Source: Pilimelia anulata (GTDB lineage: Bacteria > Actinomycetota > Actinomycetes > Mycobacteriales > Micromonosporaceae). Taken from it: a DNA stretch of 64,000 nucleotides. The stretch spans positions 486,487-550,486 of the forward strand of contig NZ_BMQB01000003.1 in assembly GCF_014647895.1 (NCBI RefSeq), given 5' to 3'. Position 1 is the first letter of the stretch. Each line of letters starts with the position of its first letter. The notes below the pieces were generated by a model. That model saw only the letters and a list, made by a program, of their open reading frames with translations. It was not told the DNA's origin and did not search any database. Positions 43,364-51,600 of this stretch are shown here, piece after piece. The position numbers and the translations under genes were made by a program.

Positions 43364-43800
43364 TGCCGCAAACCACCGCGGCCCTCGACGTGGCCGGCAC
43401 CGTCACGGCCGATGCCGCAGGCCGCATGCTGGTCCTGGACCGACGCCTCGACGGCCACGACACCTTCCTCACCGGCCAACTGGAGCTGGACACCGGCATC
43501 CGGCTGCCGGTGCGGGTGCTGACGCTCGACGACATCACCATCCTGCGCCCCCGCACCGCCGCCGGCCTGCCGGCGGGGAAGGTCACGGGCCGGCTGCATC
43601 TGCCGCACGGGTGGCGCCGCCAACCCGTCCCTGAAGACCTGGCCGCTGCGGCGAGCCGCGACGGCCGCGATGTCGAAGCGCTGTCCGAGCCGGAGCGCCG
43701 CTACGCGCTCACCTACCTGAACGAGGCCACCACGGACGCCATCCGCACCGCAAGGATCGCCGCCATCGTCGCCGCCCTGCCCGAGCGGACACTCACATGA
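43363..43800 (+). CDS. Small protein with OmdA/YdeI-like C-terminus
   Basis: ATG 43363 is 6 nt behind AAGGAG (43351-43356); 145 residues. The N-terminal part is a beta-rich region (DTFLTGQLELDTGIRLPVRV). The C-terminal YALTYLNEATTDAIRTARIA resembles the YdeI/OmpD-associated (OmdA) helical domain, in which ...YLxWIxEAKxxxTRxxRI is typical, though the lysine is missing here. The OmdA family is found in stress and bacteriocin-protection proteins. No enzymatic motif is visible. It overlaps the HAD gene by four bases and could be a structural or ligand-binding subunit. Confidence 0.55.
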   Translation: MPQTTAALDVAGTVTADAAGRMLVLDRRLDGHDTFLTGQLELDTGIRLPVRVLTLDDITILRPRTAAGLPAGKVTGRLHLPHGWRRQPVPEDLAAAASRDGRDVEALSEPERRYALTYLNEATTDAIRTARIAAIVAALPERTLT

Positions 43801-44456
43801 GCGAGCTGGTGGTCAGTCTTGACGTGGGCGGGACGCTGGCCACCGCATCCGGACCCACCCTCACCAACGCGCTGCTGAAGCTGACACCAGTACCCGCCAG
43901 CGAGGCGAGGGACCTGATGCGCCGGGTGCTGCACAACCAGCCCGCCCTCAGCGCCGCCGTTCGCGCCGCCGTCTGCCTGGCGCTGCGGATCCCCGAACGC
44001 GACTTCCCAACACCACCGCCCGCAGCGCCGCTCAACCTGCTGACCGGGGTCACCCTCGCCCTGGCGGCCATGGCCAGAGAGGCGCGGCTGGTCACCTTGT
44101 CGAACGTCACCTGCACCGACGCCGACCTACCCGCCCTCGCCGAGCTACTGGGCGACGCGGTAACCGCGCACTTCCCGTCCTGCCGCATCGGCCACACCAA
44201 ACCCGACCCCAGGGCCTTCACCACCGTCGCCGAAGCCTGCGGGACCACCGTTGCCCACTTGGTTCATATCGGCGACGACTGGCACTGCGACGTCCTCGGC
44301 GCCCGCGCCGCCGGCGCGACCGCAGTGTGGATCAGCAACGGCCGGCGCCCGCCGCGATCACACCCACTCGTTGACCAGGACGTGTGGACCGTCCGCGATC
44401 TCAGCGAGGCTGTCAACGTCATCACCACCATCGCCCAGCAACGGAGAATCTCGTGA
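43797..44456 (+). CDS. HAD-superfamily hydrolase-like protein
   Basis: ATG 43797 in an ATGA overlap; 219 residues. Motif I is VVSLDVGGTLATAS (nucleophile D9); the second Asp of DxD is Gly, so the usual acid/base of HAD phosphatases is missing. Motif II is VTLSNVT, motif III is IGHTKPDP and motif IV is HIGDDWHCDVLGARAAGATA. The helical cap of ~70 residues lies after motif I. The DVG variant suggests a non-phosphatase reaction or slower phosphatase chemistry, although HAD proteins with DxG motifs are known among hypothetical phosphatases. It may act on the product of the preceding enzymes. Confidence 0.82.
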   Translation: MSELVVSLDVGGTLATASGPTLTNALLKLTPVPASEARDLMRRVLHNQPALSAAVRAAVCLALRIPERDFPTPPPAAPLNLLTGVTLALAAMAREARLVTLSNVTCTDADLPALAELLGDAVTAHFPSCRIGHTKPDPRAFTTVAEACGTTVAHLVHIGDDWHCDVLGARAAGATAVWISNGRRPPRSHPLVDQDVWTVRDLSEAVNVITTIAQQRRIS

Positions 44457-45247
44457 GCCTGTTCACCGGAAGCGCCTCCTACTACCGGCAGTTCCGCCCC
44501 GGCATCCCCACCCAGGTCGCTGAGATCCTCGATGCCGCCGCGCCCACTGCCGCCGGCCGGCCGCGGCGGCTGCTGGACGTCGGCACCGGCACCGGCCTGG
44601 TGGCCGAAGCCCTCATCCACCGGTTCGACGACGTGATCGCCATCGACAACGACCCGGACATGCTCGCCGCCGCCGACACCGCTCTGACCGCCGCCGCCCC
44701 AGCCGCAACCCGGGTGAGCCTTATCGAGAGCACGGCGGAGGACTTCACCCCGCCGGAGGGTTGGCGGGCGGACCTGGTCACCATCTGCCGGGCGTTTCAT
44801 TGGCTCGACCAGAACACGGTCCTGGCCCGCCTCGACCGCCAGGTCACCGACACCGGCGTGGTGGCGATCTTCGGAGATCACAGCTTCTGGACCGCGACCA
44901 GCGACTGGAAGACCGCCGTCCGGGCGGTGATCAGCGACTTCCTCGGCGAACAGCGCCGCGCGGGCACCGGCGGCACGTTCCAGCACCACGACCGGCCCTA
45001 CAGCGACATCCTCGCCGAGTCCCCTTTCAGCCAGGTAACCGAACACACCGTGCCCGTGCGACGAACCTGGTCCGCCGACGGTGTTCTCGGCTACCTCTAC
45101 TCCACCACGTTCGCCGCCCCCGCCCTGTTCGGCGACCGGCAGCCCGAGTTCGACGCGACAGTCCGGCGCACCCTTGCCGGACTCCGTGATGACGACACTT
45201 TCGTTGAGGACAACGAGTTCCTCATCCGGCTCGGAACCAGGCCATGA
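44453..45247 (+). CDS. SAM-dependent class I methyltransferase
   Basis: GTG 44453 overlaps the HAD stop; 264 residues. Motif I is RRLLDVGTGTGLVAEALIHR, followed by VIAIDNDPDMLAAAD and the acceptor-side VTICRAFHWLD typical of the UbiE/Methyltransf_11 group with the FHW signature. It should methylate O, N or C of a small molecule. Operon position implies methylation of the cluster product. Confidence 0.88.
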   Translation: MSLFTGSASYYRQFRPGIPTQVAEILDAAAPTAAGRPRRLLDVGTGTGLVAEALIHRFDDVIAIDNDPDMLAAADTALTAAAPAATRVSLIESTAEDFTPPEGWRADLVTICRAFHWLDQNTVLARLDRQVTDTGVVAIFGDHSFWTATSDWKTAVRAVISDFLGEQRRAGTGGTFQHHDRPYSDILAESPFSQVTEHTVPVRRTWSADGVLGYLYSTTFAAPALFGDRQPEFDATVRRTLAGLRDDDTFVEDNEFLIRLGTRP

Positions 45248-46016
45248 CCCGCCAACTCGGCCACCTCAGCAGCCCACAAGTCCGCGACCAGATCACGGCC
45301 AGCAGCGTCCTGTGCCTGCCGGTCGGCAGCACTGAACAGCACGGCCGACACCTGCCGGTAGACACCGACACCGTGATCGCCGCCGGCTTCACTAACCAGC
45401 TGGCCCAGACCCACGGCGAGGAGCTGGACCTGTGGGTGTTGCCGGCGCTGCCTTTCGGCCTGGCGCTGGAGCACGCCTGGGCGCCCGGCGCCATCAGCCT
45501 GCGCACCAACCTGTACGCCGAGTTGGTGCTCCAACTCGTCGGCGAATACGTGCGGGCCACCGGCGCGCGCAGGCTGGTCATCGTCAACGGACACGGCGGC
45601 AACCGGGGCGTCCTCGAACCCCTCCTGCGCGAACTCGCTCACGACCAGCACATCGAAGGGATCGTGGTCCACCCTCTCAGCCTGACCGCCACAAGGCCGC
45701 GCACCGACCGACCAGAGGTGCACGCAGGGATCGTTGAGACCTCCCTGATGCTCGCCCTCGCCCCAGCCCTGGTGCGGCTCGATCAGCTCACTGTCGGCGC
45801 AACATGGTTCCGCCGGCGGTCGAAATCGACCGGCTGGTCCGCGACCGCGGTGTCACCTGGCCATGGACCAGCAACGACCCGCGCATCGCCACCGACGGCG
45901 TCATCGGCGGCGACCCCACCAACGCGACCGCCGACCTTGGCCGGCAACTCCTCGAGGAAGCCGTGGCCGCCTGCGCCGACGCCATCCGCCACCTGAAAGC
46001 CGAGACGACGCCATGA
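45244..46016 (+). pseudogene. Creatininase-family amidohydrolase, frameshifted
   Basis: ATG 45244 overlaps the methyltransferase stop. CLPVGSTEQHGRHLPVDTDT (metal site: Glu, His, Asp) and LVIVNGHGGNRGVLEPLLRE (HGGN) are canonical for the creatininase/MftE/ArfB family. After DQLTVGA the frame becomes low-complexity, while the -1 frame continues with VPPAVEIDRLVRDRGVTWPW and GVIGGDPTNATADLGRQLLE, the normal C-terminus, to TGA 46016, which overlaps the next ATG. One base (probably C) is missing near 45799. Because both ends keep perfect operon overlaps, an error in the sequence is as likely as true inactivation. The family hydrolyses cyclic amides or removes residues from a small peptide, as in mycofactocin and FAPy processing. 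Confidence 0.85.
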
Positions 46017-46786
46017 CCCTGACCGCTACCCAACTCGACGCCTTCGCGCAGACCGGCGCGCTCACCGTGCGCGGCGCCGTACCGCCGTCGCTCACGAGCC
46101 CCGCGATCGGCTTGATCACCGACTGGTACTGCAACGACCTGCAACCCGATCAGATCGCCGAATACACCCACCGCACCTTCGCCGCGCACCTCGGCGACCA
46201 CCAGGCGCTCCTGGCGCTGTTTCACGACTCCGGCGCCGTCGACCTGGCCACCGAACTACTCGGCGACATCGCCCCGGTCACCACCGCGCAGATCCAAGTC
46301 CGCATTCCGGCCGCGGCGGCCCCGCACCAGCCGGTCAAAGCCATGCACGTCGACGGGGTCGCCTGCCCACACCTCGACCCGGCGGAGCTGCGGACCTTCT
46401 CCCTGCTCGTCGGGGTCCTGCTATCCGACATCACCGACCCCGACGGCGGGGCCATGCACTACCAACCAAGCGGCCACCGACTCATGGCCGCCTGGTTCCG
46501 CAACGAGTGGAACCGAGGCGTCACCGCCCAAACCCCACCGCACATCGACACCCAGCGCGGCACCCCGCTACTCGGGCACGTCGGCGACCTGCACCTGCAA
46601 CACCACCTCGTGCCCCACGCCGTCGGCACCAACACCACCGACACACCCAGGCTGATGGCCTACTTCCGCGTCAGCCACCCAGACCACGCCGAGCGCCGGC
46701 TCGACGCGCTACGCGATCCGTGGCTCGACTACCCGCCCATCACCGCCCGCGCTGGTGCGCGTCCACCCAGAAGGACCCCGTCGTGA
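46013..46786 (+). CDS. Phytanoyl-CoA dioxygenase-like (PhyH) Fe/2-oxoglutarate enzyme
   Basis: ATG 46013 in the ATGA overlap; 257 residues. KAMHVDGVACPHL holds the HxD iron ligands and HHLVPHAVGTNTTDTPRLMA the distal His with the following Arg for 2-oxoglutarate; GGAMHYQPSGHRLM is the strand preceding it. The family hydroxylates or halogenates small molecules, including many natural products. It likely installs a late hydroxyl on the product of this cluster. Confidence 0.85.
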   Translation: MTLTATQLDAFAQTGALTVRGAVPPSLTSPAIGLITDWYCNDLQPDQIAEYTHRTFAAHLGDHQALLALFHDSGAVDLATELLGDIAPVTTAQIQVRIPAAAAPHQPVKAMHVDGVACPHLDPAELRTFSLLVGVLLSDITDPDGGAMHYQPSGHRLMAAWFRNEWNRGVTAQTPPHIDTQRGTPLLGHVGDLHLQHHLVPHAVGTNTTDTPRLMAYFRVSHPDHAERRLDALRDPWLDYPPITARAGARPPRRTPS

Positions 46787-47433
46787 AGACCATCCCGGAA
46801 CGTGACCTCGCCGTCGCCGCCGCTGCACTTGACGCCGGCCGGATCGTCATCGTCCCCACCGCCCGCTGGTACATGATCTGCGCAGACGCCACCAACCCCA
46901 CCGCCTGCCAGACGATCTTCACCACGAAGCACCGACCCACCAGCAAATCGATGGTCTACATCGCACCTACCGCCGCCCGCGCCCTGGCCACCTTCCAGCT
47001 CAACGCGGCAGCACTCGCGCTGGCCGACGAGTTCTGGCCAGGTGACCTCGCCCTGCTGTTGCCTTGGCGGCCGGACACGACACCCCTTACCGCCGTCGGC
47101 TGCGAACACGCCCTGGTTACCGTCGCCCCCGGAGTACTCGGCCGAATCGCCGCCGCCGCCGCCCGACCGATCGCGGCGACCACCGTCAACATCTCCGGCC
47201 CCATCACCGCACCCGGACCTGCCATCACCGCCAAGCAAGCAGCCGACTTCGTCCACACCACCGGAATCGACGTCGCCTACCTCATCGACGGCGGCACCAG
47301 CCCCCTCGCCAACCACCTCACCATCGTCGACTGCACCCAGCCCGCACCCCGCACCGTCCGCCCCGGCGTCATCCACCAACGCGCCGTCGACGCCACCCTC
47401 CAGACGGTCACTGACGATCAGGCAGCAACTTAG
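46783..47433 (+). CDS. YrdC/Sua5-family protein
   Basis: GTG 46783 in a GTGA overlap, AAGGA 8 nt upstream; 216 residues. IVIVPTARWYMICADATNPT, KHRPTSKSMVYIAPTAARAL and EFWPGDLALLLPW follow the YrdC order (nucleotide/bicarbonate/threonine cleft with K and R residues). Housekeeping Sua5 makes threonylcarbamoyl-AMP for tRNA t6A. This copy is the last gene of a biosynthetic operon and diverges in the KR segment, so it may make another carbamoyl- or acyl-adenylate for product tailoring. The operon ends here; the convergent Wadjet operon ends 112 nt further on. Confidence 0.8.
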   Translation: MKTIPERDLAVAAAALDAGRIVIVPTARWYMICADATNPTACQTIFTTKHRPTSKSMVYIAPTAARALATFQLNAAALALADEFWPGDLALLLPWRPDTTPLTAVGCEHALVTVAPGVLGRIAAAAARPIAATTVNISGPITAPGPAITAKQAADFVHTTGIDVAYLIDGGTSPLANHLTIVDCTQPAPRTVRPGVIHQRAVDATLQTVTDDQAAT

Positions 47434-47544
47434 CCAAGACCCCCTGGTGTAGGACATCGCTCCGCTCGCAGTGGGGTCGATGTGCGTGCTGCCGCTGCCG
47501 TCGGGGCCGCCGCAGCCAGACGACGGTGATGACGACTCTGGCAA

Positions 47545-48651
47545 TCAGATGGTCGCCGTACTGGCCGGCTGATCGACGTAGGTGGCCCACCAGGACCGGT
47601 CCAGGGTCTCCTGGGCAACCCGTTGTCCTCGCGTGAGTAGCTCACCGGCGGCGTGCTGGTGTTCTTCGCTGAGCCAGTTGACCGCACGTCGAGCTAGGTC
47701 TGAGGGCGCCGGCGGTGCGGCCCTTCCCGCTCCTTGCGGGTACTGCTCCAGCATCGTCTGGTAGGCGGCGAAGAGTGGAGTTGGTGGTGGGAATCCGATG
47801 CTGGTGAGGTTGGCGGTTAGCGTTTGGGGGATGTCGAGGCCGTCAACGTCGAGGTCGCCTGCGTAGTACACGTGTCCGGGCGCGGCTGACAGCTGCAGAT
47901 GGTGTTGGAGCGCAACTACCGGGTCTGCTTGCGCGGCCTCCCAGCCGTTGCCGAATGCCACGGCGGCGAAGGGTCCGGGCGTGGTGCGCAGGGCACGCCA
48001 GGCGGAGTCGAAGGTGGCCTGGTTCTCGACGATGAGCAGGTCACCGCGGTCGGCGAGACGTGCGGCTCGTAAGGGGCTGACAGGCCGCTCGTAGGCGAGG
48101 TCGTCGGGTTGGAGGCGCCCGTCTGTGAATAGGCTCGTCGACTCGACACGGGCGAGTGCCTTCTCATCTTTGAAGATGGTTAGCGAGCGCTCCTCCCGCG
48201 CTACTGGCGGCAGCTGCTCGCCCAGGTGAGCAAGCAGCCAATTGTTGATCTCTTGGACGGCCGCACGGAGTGTGGCCGATGGCCTACATTGCCTGACCCA
48301 TTGGCCGACCCAGCGTGAGATCGCTGGGACCCAGGCGACGGTGCCCATGTCGATGGGACTTGCTTTGACGTTGACGTCCGCGACGATGGTGATCCAGCTG
48401 GGGAGGGCCGGTTGCGCGATGCTGTCCCACAGGTGCGCTGCCCGCGGCTGCTCGATAACACCCTGTTCCCTGAGCGTGGCAAGGGCGGTGCTGAGCCGCT
48501 CGCGTGCGCCGGGTCGGGTGGCTGCATGCCCTTCGACGTGCGCCTGAAGGGCTAACAGGGTCGTGAGGGAGGCGCGGCACCGCCCGGTTTGGTTGACGTG
48601 GTCGATGAGCCCGGCGCGTAGGCCGTCAGCGAGCGTGGAGGGTGTCGTCAT
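47545..48651 (-). CDS. jetD: Wadjet nuclease subunit JetD (Toprim-like)
   Basis: ATG 48651 overlaps the jetC stop by four bases; 368 residues. An N-terminal winged-helix-like region is followed by SLTIFKDEKALARVESTSLF, LLIVENQATFDSAWRALRTT (ENxxTF, Toprim Glu) and HVYYAGDLDVDGLDIPQTLT (DxDxxG acidic motif), the topoisomerase VI-like Toprim nuclease of JetD. In Wadjet systems JetD cuts circular DNA that the JetABC SMC motor has extruded, eliminating small plasmids. It is the last gene of the operon, convergent with the YrdC gene. Confidence 0.88.
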   Translation of the reverse strand: MTTPSTLADGLRAGLIDHVNQTGRCRASLTTLLALQAHVEGHAATRPGARERLSTALATLREQGVIEQPRAAHLWDSIAQPALPSWITIVADVNVKASPIDMGTVAWVPAISRWVGQWVRQCRPSATLRAAVQEINNWLLAHLGEQLPPVAREERSLTIFKDEKALARVESTSLFTDGRLQPDDLAYERPVSPLRAARLADRGDLLIVENQATFDSAWRALRTTPGPFAAVAFGNGWEAAQADPVVALQHHLQLSAAPGHVYYAGDLDVDGLDIPQTLTANLTSIGFPPPTPLFAAYQTMLEQYPQGAGRAAPPAPSDLARRAVNWLSEEHQHAAGELLTRGQRVAQETLDRSWWATYVDQPASTATI

Positions 48652-51600
48652 TGGGGGGTGGCCTGGCCTTCTGCGGTGCCGGTGTCGCCAGTTTCGCCCG
48701 TGCCGAGGCTGGGGTCGGTGATAGCGACCTTCGCTGAGGTGGTGTCGCGAACCGTCGTTGCCGTCGGTGCGGCGACTAGCGGCTCACGGCGTAGCTGTCG
48801 GGGAATGTCGGCGGCGGCCATGGCCGCTGGCGCGACGAGGGTCTGTTGGCCCGCGACGTGAACCTTCAGCTGCACCCAGTTGGAGAAGACGCTGAGGGCG
48901 TGGGGGTCCCGCGATGGGGTGAGCAGGATGAGCTGTACGCGCAGCCCGCGTGCGACCTGCCGCATGAGCCGCAGCAGCGACGGTTCGACGACTTTAGCGA
49001 AGATGTTGTCGATGATCAGGAATGTTTGTTCTTTGCGGCTGGGGCTGCGCATGGACAGCATGAGCGCAGCAATGATCACCGAGATGGTGACGCCTTCGCC
49101 GCCGGAGGTGCGCATGGCCAGTTCTTCCATGGGGTGGTGCCGGCCGTCGAACGGCACCTTCGGGATGAGTACCTCCGCGCGGATGTTCGGTGTGATCGCC
49201 TCAACAAGTCGCTCCAGTGGGGCCGGCGTGCGTGTGCTTGACTTTTTGCGACCTGTGGTTTCCGGTTGCCAGTCCGCGTCGTGGTCGATCATCGCCTCAA
49301 GGGCCTCGCGGATGAGCTTGCGCCGACTGTCTCTACTCGATTCACTCCAGTGGATCTTCAGGAATTCTTGGCCGGACCAGACGCCTAGGCGGTCGTCGGT
49401 CGGCAACTTGGATCGGTTGGCGATCGTGCGGATTCTGGCGCGGATGGTCTCAACAGTGGTGCTGACGACGGTGACGGAGTGGTCGAGTTCGGTGCTGAAG
49501 TTCTGTAGGTCGGCGGAAACGGCTGCTAGCCGCTGGCGGACGTCGTAGTCGTTGCTGGTCGCGTTGGCGATTAGCTCATCGAGCGGTGCCGATTTGAGTC
49601 GACCGACGACGGTGCCTGCGGCCTTGTGTGGCGCGTTGAGGCTGCACTGTCGCAGCTTCTCGGCGTAGCTGTGGACCTGGTCCTCGGCTGTTCGGTAGTG
49701 GCGGTCGACGTTGTCGATGTCCGCCACCGCTTGCGTGACGAACGTCTCGAGGTCGGTGGCGGTGAACCGTTCGATGCCGGGGGCGATCTTGAGCGGATCA
49801 GTGGCCTGGGCGGCGTCCTGTAGCGCGTCGTTCATCCACGCCAGCCGGGCGGCGACAGGGTTGGTGAGGTCGAGATCTGTTGGTGTGTCCCACTCGAGGT
49901 CTTCAAGGCTGACTGGCGAACCGAGCTTGCCGGCCGCCGCGAGTGATCTGGCAGCGGCGGTGAGTGCTCCAGCGAGCCGGTCCTTGACGGTCGAGGCGAA
50001 CGCCGCCAGCCGGGTCTTGGCGGCGGTGGCGTCGCTTAGCGCGAGTCGGCTGCGATTGACCTGATCGTCAGCTTCGGTGAGGAGCCGCACGATCTCCTCG
50101 ATATTCTGGTTCGCGGCTTCGAGGGTGGCGGCCTGCCACGCGGGTTCGAGGACGGTTCGCCCGCCGGGCTCGTTCTGTGCCCTCCGGAGTGCAGCTGCAG
50201 CGGCAGTCTTCCGCTCCTCCGCTGCGCCCTGAGAGATGGCCGCTTGTGTGCAGCGTTGTTCGGCTTGGTCTTGAGCGCGCCGCCAATCCGTCAAGGCGGT
50301 GTGCGGCGCAGCGTCGAACCTCGCCTGGCCATCCTGCTCTGCGTTGGCGCCGAGCTCAGCCAGCCGTTGGGTGCACTCGTCGAGCCTCTGGTCGGCGACA
50401 GTGACCTTGGCGCGCAGGTCCTGGTCCGTTACCAGCCCGTCATACTGACCCTTCAGGTCATGGACCCGCGTTGCCAGGGCCTCGCGAGGCAGGTCCGCGA
50501 GTGCAGGATCCGGCGTGCCAGCCTCGCTGGAGTCGGTGGCGACGAACTTGCGCGCATCAGCGAGCCAATCACGCAGCCTGCGTTCCTGGAGAGCATGGGA
50601 GCGGCGTTGTTCTTGGAGTTCGTCAGCCCGCTCGCGGATCGTTCGCCGTTCATCGTCGTGCTCGCCGTGGCGGCGCCTGGCATCCGCGAGCCGCAGGTTG
50701 GCGTCGCGCTCGCGCTCCTGGCGGTCAGCGTCGGCGGCGTCGAACTCGGCCAGCGGACGCACCTGCCGCACGCCCTCCTCGGCTTGCGCGGCCGTGGTGC
50801 GCTGCTCGCCGGCGACCCGTCGATGCTCGACCGCCTCGCCCCTGGCGGCCTTGGCCTCCTGCAAGTGCGCCTGGCGTTGCTCCACCAGCTCGCGATGGGC
50901 TGATGCCATCTGCCCAATGCTGTCCTCGAGGCGCCCGATACTCCCTGCCCCGATGTCGGTGATCCAGCGTTCCAGCTCGCGGGTCAAAGTCTCGCCGCTG
51001 GTGATGATCGTCTCGGCTGCGTCGCGGCCGGCAAGCGCGGCTTCTAGCTTTGCCCCAACGCGGTGCAGCGCGTCACGTCCCTCGCTCTTGCTCCACAGCG
51101 CCGGATCGGGCAGCACGACGTGATGAGGCCGCGATGTGCCGGGCTGCATGAACGAGGTGACGGCCGCGACAACGATCGGACCGGACACCGCAATCGAGCC
51201 AGAATTCTGGACGAGCCACGCTTCGACCGGTGCGTAGTCATCCTCGATGGCTACGACGATGCCGTCAGCGAGTTCAGGGCACTGTCGAAGCAGCGTCACC
51301 GCCGTATCTGCTGGAATACTCGAAAGCCAGGTCCAACCAGACATCACCCCGCGGTTGGTCTGCTGTTGCAATTGCCGGACGAGATCTTCGACCTCTGGGC
51401 GAGGCGGCAACAGCTCGCTGCTTTCCAGCGCCAACACGTCACGTTCTAGTTGACTAGCGCGGACAGCCTTCGTGCGGGCGTCGGCACGAGCCGCCTCGAC
51501 ACGAGACCGAATAGCGTTGACGATGATGTCGGCCTGTTCGTCGAGGTCGACTGTGTCAACCTCGACCAGCCCCGATTCGGACACATCCTTGCCGAGCAGC

